Shown here piece after piece: positions 45,817 to 55,854 of a stretch of 64,000 nt of DNA. A model generated the notes under the pieces. That model was not told the origin of the DNA. It worked only from the letters and a program-made list of their open reading frames with translations, and did no database searches. Numbering within the stretch: position 1 is the stretch's first letter; every line of letters starts with the position of its first letter. A program made the translations under genes and the position numbers. Source of the DNA: PALSA-612 sp963765295 (GTDB lineage: Bacteria > Actinomycetota > Thermoleophilia > Gaiellales > Gaiellaceae); NCBI GenBank assembly GCA_963765295.1, contig CAVXVO010000008.1, forward strand, positions 1-64,000, read 5' to 3'.

Positions 45817-46536
45817 CTACTTGTCGAGCACCGGCTGGGAACTCGCCCGGTTGGCCGTGAACAGCGTCCGTGGGCGCAGACCGCGTGGGCTGACCGCGTA
45901 CTGGACTGCGCCCAGGCCGAAGTCGGCGAGGAGGGCGAGTGCGATCACGCAGTAAGCGGCGCCGAGAACGCCCTCGAAGCGGTAGCTCGCCTGGTTGACG
46001 ATGATGTCGCCGAGGCCGCCACCGCCTGCGATTGCCGCGATGGTCGCGGTCGAGACCACGTACACCGCGGCTGTCCGCATACCGCCGAAGAGCAGCGGCA
46101 GCGAGAGCGGCAACTCGACCCTGAACAGCACGTCCCGCTCGCGCATGCCCATGCCTCTCGCCGCCTGGACGACCTCGCGGTCGACCTCGTCGACGGCCAC
46201 GTAGGCGTTGGTCAGCATCGGCGGCACGGCCAGGATGACGAGCGCGACCATCACGTTCGTGAAGGAGATGCCGAGCACGGAGATGCCGATCGCGACCACG
46301 GCCAGGCTCGGCAGTGCGCGGCCGATGTTCGAGATGTTGATGGCGAGGAACGACCCGCGGTGGTAGTGCCCGAGGATCACGCCGATCGGAATCGCGATCA
46401 CGATCGCCAGGCCGAGCGCGGCCGCGGAGAGCTCGATCTGCTCGACCGCCTTGTGCCAGATCAGCCAGCCGTTGTCGCCGATGAACTGGAAGCCGTCGAG
46501 GAACGTGCCCGGCCCGACGCTGTCGAACAGGATCAT
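45817..46536 (-). CDS. Glycine betaine ABC transporter permease
   Basis: 239 residues with five to six helices: IELSAAALGLAIVIAIPIGV, IGRALPSLAVVAIGISVLGI, NVMVALVILAVPPMLTNAYV, then the EAA loop QAARGMGMRERDVLFRVELP. ATG 46536 overlaps the preceding permease stop (ATGA). The EAA loop contacts the ATPase. The larger open frame through the neighbouring permease is a shadow. Confidence 0.9.
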   Translation of the reverse strand: MILFDSVGPGTFLDGFQFIGDNGWLIWHKAVEQIELSAAALGLAIVIAIPIGVILGHYHRGSFLAINISNIGRALPSLAVVAIGISVLGISFTNVMVALVILAVPPMLTNAYVAVDEVDREVVQAARGMGMRERDVLFRVELPLSLPLLFGGMRTAAVYVVSTATIAAIAGGGGLGDIIVNQASYRFEGVLGAAYCVIALALLADFGLGAVQYAVSPRGLRPRTLFTANRASSQPVLDK

Positions 46537-47239
46537 GCGGCCCTCGCCCTCGTCCACGGGGTGAGAAACCGTTGCGCCAGCACGAGCCCGCCGTCGAGCA
46601 CGAGCGCGAGCAGCACGGCGAGGACGCCGGCCGCGATGATCTCCGTCTTGAAGTAGTCGCGAAGCGCGATGAAGATCGGGTGGCCGAGGCCCTCCGGGAT
46701 CACGAATGCGGCGATGGTGGCCAGGCTGACGATGGTCACGACGGCGATGCGCAGGCCGGCGATGATCGCCGGCATCGCGAGCGGCAACTCGACCCGCCAC
46801 AGGATCTCGTGGCCGCGCAGGCCCATCCCGCGCGCCGCCTCGATCACGTCGTCGGGAACGGCGCGAAAGCCGGCGAGGTCGTTCCGGAACAGGATCAGAA
46901 GCGTGTAGCCGACGAGCGCGATCTCGACCGTCGTCTCGGTCAACCCCGTGATCGGGACGAGCAACTGGAAGAGCGCGATGCTCGGGATCGTGTAGACGAG
47001 CGCGCCGAACAGGCTGAACGGGTGCTCCACGAAGCGGAAGCGACGCGCGACGATCGCACCGGCGAGCGCGATCACGAAGCCGATCGAGACTGCGATGGCG
47101 GTCAGCTTGATGTGCTCGACGAGCGCCGGCTCGAGCGTGCCGCGCCAGTTGTCGCGCACCCAGTCGGTGCAGAACAGGTCGTTGTTCGTGACGCACTTGC
47201 TGGCGCCCCCGAAGTTCGGGATCACCGGCCCGCCGCCGC

Positions 47240-47243
<4 letters not shown>
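46533..47243 (-). CDS. Glycine betaine ABC transporter permease
   Basis: 236 residues. LTAIAVSIGFVIALAGAIVA, ALVYTIPSIALFQLLVPITG, TTVEIALVGYTLLILFRNDL and the EAA loop EAARGMGLRGHEILWRVELP. The N-terminus (CVTNNDLFCTDWVRDNW) has a soluble, Cys-containing stretch of about 40 residues before the first helix. GTG 47243 overlaps the ATPase stop. Paired with the second permease as a heterodimer channel. Confidence 0.9.
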
Positions 47244-48217
<974 letters not shown>

Positions 48218-48291
48218 GGCGAGCTGCGATGATCCTACGGAAGCGGGCACGCGTGCAGGATCCGGCGGCCCGTCCCTAGACTTCGCGCCCG

Positions 48292-49416
48292 ATGGTGAGC
48301 GCCGCCGCCCTCGAGAACGCCGAGCTCAAGGACCGGATCGCCTGCGAGCTCCAGATCGCGCGCGAGCGGACGTTGCGGCTACTCGAGCCGCTCTCGGACG
48401 ACGAGCTCGTACGGCAGTACTCGCCCCTGATGTCGCCGCTCGTGTGGGACCTGGCGCACATCGGGCACTTCGAGGAGCTCTGGCTGCTCCGCCGCCTGGC
48501 GGGCGCCGCGCCGATCTACCCGACGAGCGACGACGTCTACGACGCGTTCGAGCATCCGCGCGAGGAGCGCCCGTCGCTCGCGCTGCTCGACCCTGCGACC
48601 GGCCGGGCGTATCTGGCGGAGGTGCGCGCACGCGTACTCAACGTCCTCCAGGGGATCGAGCTCGACGTGTCCGATCCGCTCCTCCGTGGCGGCTTCGTCT
48701 TCGGCCTCGTCGCCCAGCACGAGCAGCAGCACGTCGAGACGATGCTGCAGACGCTCCAACTCTCAGGCCTCGTCCACGAGGGCGGCGGACCGGCACGGGT
48801 TGGGCCGGCGCGGCTCGGGCCGGGCGAGGACGTGCCCGTCGCGGGCGGTCGGTGCGCGCTCGGCGGAGACCACCCGTGGGCCTACGACAACGAGCGGCCC
48901 GTCCACGAGGTCGAGCTGCCGGCGTTCCGGATCGGCTCGACGCCGGTGACGAACGGCGAGTACGCCGCGTTTCTGGCCGACGGGGGTTGGCACGAGCCGC
49001 CCCTCGGCTGGGAGCGCGACGGCGACCTGTGGCTCGTGCGCAGGTTCGGGCGGCTCGAGCCGATCGCGGCGGACGAGCCCGTCCAGCACGTCTCGTGGAA
49101 CGAGGCGGATGCCTTCGCCCGCTGGGCCGGGCGGCGGCTGCCGACCGAGGCCGAATGGGAGCACGCAGCCTCGCTCGGCCTGCTCGGGAGTGTCGGCGAG
49201 GTCTGGGAGTGGACCGCGTCCGACTTTTCCGCCTACCCCGGCTTCGAGGCGTTCCCGTACCGCGAGTACTCCGAGGTGTTCTTCGGGCCCGAGTACAAGG
49301 TGCTGCGCGGCTCGTCGTGGGCGACGCACCCGACGGTCGCGCGGCCGAGCTTCCGGAACTGGGACCTCCCCATCCGCCGGCAGATCTTCGCCGGGTTCCG
49401 CCTCGCCCGAAACTGA
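48292..49416 (+). CDS. egtB: EgtB-type iron sulfoxide synthase (ergothioneine pathway)
   Basis: 374 residues. N-terminal DinB-like helical domain with a three-His iron site: SPLVWDLAHIGHFEELWLL (one His) and LVAQHEQQHVETMLQTL (H-x3-H). The C-terminal FGE-sulfatase domain reads STPVTNGEYAAFLADGGW, PVQHVSWNEADAFARWAGRR, LPTEAEWEHAASLG and ends VLRGSSWATHPTVARPSFRN. It joins cysteine or gamma-glutamylcysteine to hercynine. Slightly shorter than usual (about 420-440). No egtA, egtC, egtD or egtE is nearby. Confidence 0.88.
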   Translation: MVSAAALENAELKDRIACELQIARERTLRLLEPLSDDELVRQYSPLMSPLVWDLAHIGHFEELWLLRRLAGAAPIYPTSDDVYDAFEHPREERPSLALLDPATGRAYLAEVRARVLNVLQGIELDVSDPLLRGGFVFGLVAQHEQQHVETMLQTLQLSGLVHEGGGPARVGPARLGPGEDVPVAGGRCALGGDHPWAYDNERPVHEVELPAFRIGSTPVTNGEYAAFLADGGWHEPPLGWERDGDLWLVRRFGRLEPIAADEPVQHVSWNEADAFARWAGRRLPTEAEWEHAASLGLLGSVGEVWEWTASDFSAYPGFEAFPYREYSEVFFGPEYKVLRGSSWATHPTVARPSFRNWDLPIRRQIFAGFRLARN

Positions 49417-49447
49417 CACGTCCGAGGGACAGTCCCTCGGACGTGTC
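49415..49447. repeat. Perfect 15-bp inverted repeat after egtB
   Basis: GACACGTCCGAGGGA-CAG-TCCCTCGGACGTGTC, beginning at the egtB stop. No T run follows. The sharp symmetry suggests a REP-like intergenic palindrome or a bidirectional transcript end. Confidence 0.6.
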
Positions 49448-49539
49448 CTGATGCGCCCCCGCGTCGGGGGTATGCAAGGGCGAATGCCCATCGGCCGAGC
49501 GTCGGGACATGCCTCGAAGAGCCCGACCGGGGCACGTCT

Positions 49540-50848
49540 TCAGGGGGCCGTCGTGTCGAGTGCTTCGGACTCGGCGCGCAGGTAGCGGTCGAACCAGCCG
49601 CGGGCGAGGTCGGCGACGCGTTCGAGGGCGCCGCGCTCCTCGAAGAGGTGCGTGGCACCGCCGACGACCTCGAGCTCGACGGTGGCCTGCGTCATCGCCT
49701 CGCGCGCCTGCCGGTTGAGGCCGAGCACGAGCTCGTCCCGCTCGCCGACGACGAGGAGCGTCGGCGCCCGCACGCCGGCGAGGGCCGACCCTGCCAGGTC
49801 CGGGCGCCCGCCCCGGGACACGACCGCGCGCACGGCCGCCGGCCGGCGGGCCGCGGCCACGAGCGCCGCTCCCGCGCCCGTGGACGCCCCGAACAGACCG
49901 AGCGGCAGACCGCGGGTGCGCTCGTCGTCGCCCACCCAGGCGGCTGCGTCGAGCAGCCGTCCGGCCAGCAGCTCGACGTCGAAGCGGAGTTCCCGCGTGC
50001 GCACGTCGCGCCGCTCCTCCTCCTGCGTCAGGAGGTCGACGAGCAGCGTCGCGAGCCCGGCATCCGCGAGCACACCCGCGACGTAGCGGTTCCGCGGGCT
50101 GAGCCGGCTCGACCCCGATCCGTGCGCGAACAGGACGAGCCCGCGGGCACCGTCAGGGACCACGAGGCTGCCGGCCGCGCCGCCCGCGTCGACCTGCACC
50201 TCTCGCGGCAGCGTCAGGAGCCGGCGCACCTCGTCGTCCGACACCTCACCGAAGTCCTCGTACCAGAGGCCGACCGCGTGGAACGGATCCGGGGCGATCA
50301 CGGAGACGACCTCGTCCGCATCACCGGCGAGCTCTTCGAGAGCATGCGCCGGCGCAGTCGGCACGGCGACCACGAGCCGCCGGGGGCCACGGCTGCGCAC
50401 GGCCTGCGCCGCCGCCCGCATCGTCGCGCCCGGTGGCCAGGCCGTCGTCGACGAGCACGACCGTCCGGCCGCCGAGCTCGGGCAGCGGCCGATCGCCCCG
50501 ATAGGCCCGCTCGCGCCGCTCGAGCTCTGCGCCCTCCCGCTCCGTCACGCGCTCGATCACGTCGTCGCCGAGCCGCAGCTGCCGCACGAGCTGCTCGTTG
50601 AGCACCCGCGTGCCGCCGCTTGCGATCGCCCCCATCGCCAGCTCGGGCTGGCCCGGGTAGCCGAGCTTGCGGACGAGAAAGACGTCGAGCGGCGCTCCGA
50701 GCGCCCGCGCGACCTCCCGGGCCACGGGCACGCCGCCGCGCGGCAGGCCGAGAACGACGACGTCCGTGCGGCCCGCGTAGCCCGACAATCGCTCGGCGAG
50801 CAGCCGGCCTGCCTCGGCCCGGTTTCGGAAACGTCCGCCGCTCCTCAT
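49540..50848 (-). CDS. Phosphoribosyltransferase-alpha/beta hydrolase fusion, one +1 frameshift
   Basis: About 435 residues after correction. N-terminal type I phosphoribosyltransferase: VVVLGLPRGGVPVAREVARA, the PRPP motif VVLVDDGLATG and, one base later, ATMRAAAQAVRSRGPRRLVV. C-terminal dienelactone-hydrolase-like domain: GLVLFAHGSGSSRLSPRN, LGLFGASTGAGAALVAAARR (nucleophile Ser in G-A-S-T-G) and VVGGATHLFEERGALERV (His). Equivalent two-domain proteins occur in mycobacteria (Rv0571c-type, from memory). The extra base is at 50428-50431 (ACC GGG C GCG). As written, two overlapping frames are seen. Substrates unknown. Confidence 0.82.
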
Positions 50849-50875
50849 CGGCCCGAATCATGTATTGAACAGGGC

Positions 50876-51433
50876 GTGGAGCGAGACGACTGGAATCGGC
50901 GCTGGCGCGAGCGAGGCTTCCACTGCGAGGACGACCCGAGCGATCTCCTCGAGACCGAGCTGGCCGGTCTCGCGCCGGGCCGGGCGCTCGACCTCGGCTG
51001 TGGCGCCGGCCGCGCCTCGATCTGGCTCGCGAGCCGCGGCTGGCGCGTCACCGGCGTCGACTTCTCCGACGCCGCGCTCGACCTCGCGCGCGCGAGCGGA
51101 GCCGAGGTCGACTGGGTGCTCGCCGATCTGAACGCGTACGAGCCCGAACGCGGCGCGTTCGACCTCGTGCTCGTCCTCTACGTGCACCTGCCCATCGTCG
51201 AACGGCAGGCGCTCCTTGCCCGCGCGGCCGCAGCGCTCGCCCCGGGCGGAACGCTCCTCGTCGTCGGCCACGACCTGACGAATCTCGGCACCGGCGCGCC
51301 CGGCCCCTCGAACCCGGACGTGCTCTACACGCCGGAGACGATCGCGGCCGAGCTCCCGGGACTCGACGTCGAGAAGGCCGAGCGCGTCGGCGAGGAGGCG
51401 ATCGACACGGTGGTCGTCGCCCGGAAACGGTGA
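50876..51433 (+). CDS. Class I SAM-dependent methyltransferase
   Basis: 185 residues from GTG 50876. N-terminal DDWNRRWRERGFHCEDDPSD, motif I RALDLGCGAGRASIWLASRG, VTGVDFSDAALDLARASGAE, FDLVLVLYVHLPIVERQAL and LAPGGTLLVVGHDL. The W-x-x-R-W opening resembles tellurite-resistance/thiol methyltransferase-like proteins; substrate unknown. It is divergent from the PRTase fusion with 27 bp between starts. Confidence 0.82.
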   Translation: MERDDWNRRWRERGFHCEDDPSDLLETELAGLAPGRALDLGCGAGRASIWLASRGWRVTGVDFSDAALDLARASGAEVDWVLADLNAYEPERGAFDLVLVLYVHLPIVERQALLARAAAALAPGGTLLVVGHDLTNLGTGAPGPSNPDVLYTPETIAAELPGLDVEKAERVGEEAIDTVVVARKR

Positions 51434-51455
51434 GGGCCCCGAGTCGGGGCCCTCA
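51431..51455. terminator. Hairpin between convergent genes
   Basis: TGAGGGCCCC-GAGTC-GGGGCCCTCA, a 10-bp perfect stem that includes the methyltransferase stop codon. Placed between two convergent genes, it probably ends transcripts from both sides, though no T run is present. Confidence 0.6.
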
Positions 51456-51478
51456 CGAGACTGCGCGGGCTCCCGCCG

Positions 51479-51898
51479 CTAGCTCGTTTTCGAGAACTCG
51501 TCGCCGTGGACGATCAGGGCGTAGAGGACGATGATCCACATCGCGACCATGATCAGCGCCCAGAACTCGTTCGCGCTCGCGAACATCAGCTGCGCGAGGA
51601 TCCCGATGCCGGCGAGGACGATCCCGATCACGCGACCGATCTCCTGCCTCATCAGGATCGCATACCCCGCGAAGATCCCGAGGCCGCCGATGATCAGGAT
51701 CACGACGCCCCAGAAACGGATATTCGCGAACAGGCCGTAATCGGTGTAGACGTGCGCCTTCGACAACGCAGCGATCCCGTCGATGACGTGGAAGATCCCG
51801 ACGACGAAGAAGAGAAACCCGCCGAAGGTGACCCAGCCCGACGCCGTCGCAGCGCTGAAGGTCTCCTGCGCCTTCTGCTCGTAGTTCGAACTCGACAT
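51479..51898 (-). CDS. Four-helix membrane protein (DUF7144-like)
   Basis: 139 residues. Soluble N-terminus SSSNYEQKAQETFSAATASG, then four hydrophobic helices: FGGFLFFVVGIFHVIDGIAA, FWGVVILIIGGLGIFAGYAI, GRVIGIVLAGIGILAQLMFA and FWALIMVAMWIIVLYALIVH. The G-I-F-x-x-x-D-G-I-A-A-L pattern is typical of an actinobacterial membrane family of unknown function, often stress-linked. ATG 51898. Confidence 0.75.
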   Translation of the reverse strand: MSSSNYEQKAQETFSAATASGWVTFGGFLFFVVGIFHVIDGIAALSKAHVYTDYGLFANIRFWGVVILIIGGLGIFAGYAILMRQEIGRVIGIVLAGIGILAQLMFASANEFWALIMVAMWIIVLYALIVHGDEFSKTS

Positions 51899-51991
51899 TT
51901 CCGCCCGCTCCTTGTGTCGATGTAGACGGACCCCTTTCTACATGGCACACCGGACGCCTCACGACCGACCCGGAGCACTATCCTCAGCGGC

Positions 51992-52891
51992 ATGGCCACG
52001 ACGATCACGATCTGCGATGTCGCGCCGCGCGACGGGCTCCAGAACGACCCGATGATCCTCGCGCCGACCGTGCGCGCGGAGCTCGTCGACCGGCTGGCGG
52101 CGGCCGGGGTGCCGCGCATCGAGGCGGTCAGCTTCGTCAACCCGGCGCGCGTGCCGCAGATGGCGGGCGCCGAGGAGGTGGTCGCCGCGATCGAGCGCGT
52201 GCCGGGTGTCGTCTACGCCGGGCTCGCGCTCAACGACAAGGGCTACGACCGCCTGCGGGAGACCGGGCTCGACGAGGTGCATTTCGCGTTCGCCGCCAGC
52301 GAGGAGTTCAACCAGCGCAACCAGGGAACCACGGTCGAGGACTCGACGGAGTCGGCCGAGCGGATCGTCGGCCGCGCCCACGAGGACGGGATCCGCGCGA
52401 CGGTGACCATCGGCACCGCGTTCGGCTGCCCGTTCGAAGGAGCGATCGACCCGGAGCGTGTCCTCGAGATCGCCGCCCGCCTGGTGCGTGCAGGCGCGGA
52501 CGAGATCGTCTTCGCCGACACGGTCGGCGTCGGTGTCCCCAGGCAGGTCAGGCACCTCGTCACCGCGGGGGTCGAGCTCGGCACACCGGTCGGCGTCCAC
52601 CTCCACAACACGCGCTCGACCGGCTTCGCCAACGCCTACGAGGCGATCGCGTCCGGCGCGACCGTCCTCGACGCGTCGGTCGGCGGCATCGGCGGCTGCC
52701 CCTTCGCGCCGAGAGCGACCGGGAACATCTCCACCGAGGACCTCGTCTACCTGCTCCACGGCGAGGGCATCGAGACTGGCATCGACCTCGACGCGCTGAT
52801 CGGTGTCGCGCAGTGGCTCGAGGGCGTGCTCGGCCGGCCGCTCGAAGGGCAGGTCTACCGGGCCGGAACCTTCGCGCCCGTCGCCGGCTGA
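51992..52891 (+). CDS. Hydroxymethylglutaryl-CoA lyase
   Basis: 299 residues. TIM barrel of the HMGL/DRE family: ICDVAPRDGLQNDPMILAP (catalytic Asp/Arg), VTIGTAFGCPFEGAIDPERV, GVHLHNTRSTGFANAYEAIA (metal-binding His pair) and the Cys loop GGIGGCPFAPRATGNISTED. Splits HMG-CoA to acetyl-CoA and acetoacetate in leucine breakdown; a related short-chain lyase activity is the alternative. Stand-alone gene with a terminator after it. Confidence 0.9.
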   Translation: MATTITICDVAPRDGLQNDPMILAPTVRAELVDRLAAAGVPRIEAVSFVNPARVPQMAGAEEVVAAIERVPGVVYAGLALNDKGYDRLRETGLDEVHFAFAASEEFNQRNQGTTVEDSTESAERIVGRAHEDGIRATVTIGTAFGCPFEGAIDPERVLEIAARLVRAGADEIVFADTVGVGVPRQVRHLVTAGVELGTPVGVHLHNTRSTGFANAYEAIASGATVLDASVGGIGGCPFAPRATGNISTEDLVYLLHGEGIETGIDLDALIGVAQWLEGVLGRPLEGQVYRAGTFAPVAG

Positions 52892-52894
52892 ACG

Positions 52895-52919
52895 CGGGGG
52901 AAACAGCCGGTTTCCCCCG
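52895..52919 (+). terminator. Hairpin after HMG-CoA lyase
   Basis: CGGGGGAAAC-AGCCG-GTTTCCCCCG, a perfect 10-bp stem 3 nt after the stop codon. No T run, as is common in high-GC actinobacteria. Confidence 0.65.
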
Positions 52920-53054
52920 TGAGCCCCCTTCCCCTCCGCAGCGCATGGACGGCGGACTGAGCTACGCCGCGGCGAAGCCACGGCTCCGCGGCGGATCGCA
53001 TCGACCGGCAGAGCCCGGAAGATTCCCAGCCGTCTCGAGAGCTAGAGTCGACCG

Positions 53055-54005
53055 ATGCTGACGCAGGACGCGCGGCTCCAGCGGCGGCTCGAGCATCGGC
53101 GCCGGTCACGGAGGCGGCGGCTCGGCGTGGTCACGCTGCTCGCCGTCGCGCTCGGGCTCGGGCTCTTCCTCGGGCTCCGCGGCGGCGGAAAGGCGGCCTC
53201 GGCGCCCGAACCGCGCCCAGCCACATCTCGGACGACCGCGGACGGCCATGTGAATGCGCCTGTTCTCGCGACCGTACCGGCGCCGATCAGCCGGCTCGCC
53301 CTCCCCGCGACCCTGCCGTCGCGGATGCTGGCCGTGCCGATCCTGATGTACCACCGGATCGACAGGCTCCGCCCGAGCCTGCCGGCGATCACGCGCTCGC
53401 TCACGGTCGCCCCGTCCGACTTCGCCGCACAGATGCGCTGGCTCCGCGCGCACGGCTTCCATGCGATCACGCAGCAGCAACTCTTCGCGGCGCTGGAGCA
53501 GCGCAAGCGCCTGCCCGCGAAGCCGGTCGTGATCACGTTCGACGACGGCTACCGCGACGTGCTCGCGAACGCCGCGCCGGTGCTCGCACGCCTCGGCATG
53601 CCCGCGACCGCGTACGTGATCACGGGACGGATCTCGGGCTCCGACGTCAGCTTCCTCAGCTGGGCGCAGCTGAAGGCGCTGGAGAAGGACGGGGTCGAGA
53701 TCGGCTCGCACACGGTCAGCCACGCCGAGCTTCCGAGACTCACCGACCCGGCGGCGCTGCAGGAGCTGATCCAGTCGCGGCTCGCGCTCGAGCGACACCT
53801 CGGCCACCCGGTGCAGTGGTTCGCCTACCCGGCCGGCCGGTTCGACGAGCGGACGGAGACACTCGTCAAGCAGGCGGGATACGTCCTCGCGGTGACGACG
53901 CGGCCCGGTTCGGCGCAGAGCGCGGCGACGCCGTTCGCACTGCACCGGTACGAGGTGCTCGACACGACCGGCGTTCGCGGTCTCGCCTCGATGCTCGGGA
54001 GCTAG
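53055..54005 (+). CDS. Membrane-anchored polysaccharide deacetylase
   Basis: 316 residues. Basic N-terminus, one anchor (LGVVTLLAVALGLGLFLGLR), a Pro/Ala linker, then the NodB domain: LMYHRIDRLRPSLPA, PVVITFDDGYRDVLANAAPV (motif 1 with the Asp pair), VEIGSHTVSHAELPRLTDP (H-x3-H metal ligands) and VQWFAYPAGRFDERTETLV. Removes N- or O-acetyl groups from wall polymers outside the membrane. ATG 53055. Confidence 0.88.
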   Translation: MLTQDARLQRRLEHRRRSRRRRLGVVTLLAVALGLGLFLGLRGGGKAASAPEPRPATSRTTADGHVNAPVLATVPAPISRLALPATLPSRMLAVPILMYHRIDRLRPSLPAITRSLTVAPSDFAAQMRWLRAHGFHAITQQQLFAALEQRKRLPAKPVVITFDDGYRDVLANAAPVLARLGMPATAYVITGRISGSDVSFLSWAQLKALEKDGVEIGSHTVSHAELPRLTDPAALQELIQSRLALERHLGHPVQWFAYPAGRFDERTETLVKQAGYVLAVTTRPGSAQSAATPFALHRYEVLDTTGVRGLASMLGS

Positions 54006-54145
54006 GGCTCTCTCCGGCCGGTGCGCCTGGCCCGGCGTGACTCCTATCGAACTCTCAGCCGGCGCCAAGACCGCCCCCAGGCCGGGAGCGCACGCTTGGA
54101 GTGCGTTCGATCCGGACGCGCCAACGAGACGAAAGGAGTCCACCG

Positions 54146-54577
54146 ATGGACACCAAACGAAGGACGATTCCGCGGAGCCTGGTCGTCGGAGCGGTCGTCG
54201 TCGGCGTCGCCCTCGGGAGCTACGGCATCGCGAGCGCGGCAAGCGGGTCGGGCTCGACCACGAGCACGGCACCGTCGATCATCGCCCCGTCGACAACCGC
54301 GGCGCCGTCGCAAGCGCCCGCGCCGCCGCCGGGAGCAACCGCCCAGAACCCGTGGGGCGCCCAGCGAAGCGACGAGACGCTGCTCACGGGTGAAACCGCC
54401 GCCAAGGTGACGCAACTCGCGGCCGCCAAGGTCGGCAGCGGCGCGACCGTCGTCCGCGTCGAGACGGACGCCGACGGCCATGCGGCCTACGAGGCGCACA
54501 TGGTCAAAGCAGACGGGACGCCCGTCACCGTCTATGTCGACAAGTCGTTCACCGTCGTCGGCGTCGAGACGCGCTGA
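54146..54577 (+). CDS. Exported PepSY-domain protein
   Basis: 143 residues from ATG 54146 behind GAAAGGAG. Signal sequence LVVGAVVVGVALGSYGIASA with a likely Ala-x-Ala cleavage, a Ser/Thr/Pro linker, then a PepSY-like domain: GETAAKVTQLAAAKVGSGAT and VVRVETDADGHAAYEAHMVK, ending VYVDKSFTVVGVETR. PepSY modules often inhibit or bind proteases or ligands outside the cell; here it stands alone. Confidence 0.78.
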   Translation: MDTKRRTIPRSLVVGAVVVGVALGSYGIASAASGSGSTTSTAPSIIAPSTTAAPSQAPAPPPGATAQNPWGAQRSDETLLTGETAAKVTQLAAAKVGSGATVVRVETDADGHAAYEAHMVKADGTPVTVYVDKSFTVVGVETR

Positions 54578-54591
54578 GCGGCGCGGCACGC

Positions 54592-54628
54592 GGACGGCAG
54601 GGCCCCGCGCGACGGGGCTCTGCCGTCC
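54592..54628. terminator. Bidirectional terminator
   Basis: GGACGGCAGGGCCCCG-CGCGA-CGGGGCTCTGCCGTCC, a 16-bp stem with one G-T mismatch, located between the convergent PepSY and M24 genes. Confidence 0.65.
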
Positions 54629-54632
54629 CGGC

Positions 54633-55823
54633 TCAGACCGGGATCGTCAGGCTCTCGATGTCGCTCGGGTAGTCCGTGAGCACGTCGATCCCGTCCTCCG
54701 TGACCACGACCGTGTCCGAGTGGCGGAAGCCGCCGAGAACGCTCGCGTAGACGCCCGGCTCGATCGTGAACACCATCCCCGGCTCGATCGCCGTGTGGTC
54801 GCCGATGTCCAGGAACGGCGCCTCGTGGTTGCGCAGGCCGATCCCGTGGCCCGTGTGCTGGCGCCAGTTCCCGAGCAGGCCGTTGGCCTCGAAGTAGGCG
54901 AGCACGGCAGCGTCGACGACCGCGCAGGTCACGCCCCGCCGCAGCGTCTTGAACGCCACCTGCTGCGCCGCGAGCATGTGGCCGAACAGGCGCCGCATCT
55001 CGTCCGTCGGCTCGCCGACGACCAGCGCCCGCTCGAGCTCGGCGTTGTAGCCCCAGATCGGCGCGCTCGTCTCGGTCACGAGCACGTCGCCGGCGCGGAA
55101 CTCGATGTTGTGCGCGACGGCGTGCGCCCACGAGCTGCGCGTCCCGATCTGACCGCGGTAGCCGGCCGAGACGCCGTCCGACGACGCCAGCTGGCCGGCA
55201 TACGAGGGCCCGAGCGCCTTCAGCATGGCGAGGGTCGCCTCGTGCCCCGAGTGGAGCGCGGCCTCCGCCTCGGTCGCGCCCGGACGCGACGCGTCCTGCA
55301 GGAGCCGGTGTGCGTGGGCGCACCAGCGCGCGCTCTCCCGGATCAGCGCGACCTCGGCCTCGCTCTTGCGGACCATCAGGCTCTCGACGAACGGTGCGAC
55401 GACCTCGACGCGGCTCTCGGTGACCTCGCTCAGCGGCGGCCCCTCGTAGCCGAGGATGCCCGGGTAGCCGTCCTGGTCGGCGCCGATCGCGCCGCGGATC
55501 CCCATCTCGGCGAGCAATCCGCGGAGGATCAGCATCGGATGCTCGAGGCCCGGGTACTCGGGATAGGACTCGATGCGCTCGAAGGCCGTCTCGGCACGGA
55601 CGCGCTCGACCTCGAAATCGGGGACGAAGACCGTCATCTCGCCCGCCGCGTCGATCGCGAGGGCGACCGGCCGCTCGGTCGCGAGGAACCAGAAGTTCGC
55701 GAAGTAGCGGATGTAGTGCTCGTCGAAGAGCACGCAGCCCGAGAGCCCGCGCTCGCGCAGGTGCTCCAGCAGGCGGCCGCGACGCGCTTCGAGCTCGGCC
55801 GCCGGGATGCTGATGGTGGTCAT
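54633..55823 (-). CDS. M24-family (creatinase/prolidase fold) protein with altered metal site
   Basis: 396 residues. N-terminal creatinase-like domain (LSGCVLFDEHYIRYFANFWF) and a pita-bread C-domain. HTGHGIGLRNHEAPFLDIG keeps the catalytic His and FTIEPGVYASVLGGFRHSDT keeps one Glu, but the first two Asp ligands of metallo-aminopeptidases (D-x-G...D) read as VTETSAPIWGYNAELERAL and the last Glu is Ser in HSDTVVV. This is closer to metal-free creatinase-like members than to prolidase. The specific substrate is unknown. Last gene on minus after the kdp locus. Confidence 0.8.
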   Translation of the reverse strand: MTTISIPAAELEARRGRLLEHLRERGLSGCVLFDEHYIRYFANFWFLATERPVALAIDAAGEMTVFVPDFEVERVRAETAFERIESYPEYPGLEHPMLILRGLLAEMGIRGAIGADQDGYPGILGYEGPPLSEVTESRVEVVAPFVESLMVRKSEAEVALIRESARWCAHAHRLLQDASRPGATEAEAALHSGHEATLAMLKALGPSYAGQLASSDGVSAGYRGQIGTRSSWAHAVAHNIEFRAGDVLVTETSAPIWGYNAELERALVVGEPTDEMRRLFGHMLAAQQVAFKTLRRGVTCAVVDAAVLAYFEANGLLGNWRQHTGHGIGLRNHEAPFLDIGDHTAIEPGMVFTIEPGVYASVLGGFRHSDTVVVTEDGIDVLTDYPSDIESLTIPV

Positions 55824-55854
55824 CGGCGGCCTACCCTAGCGATGCCGTCGCGGT

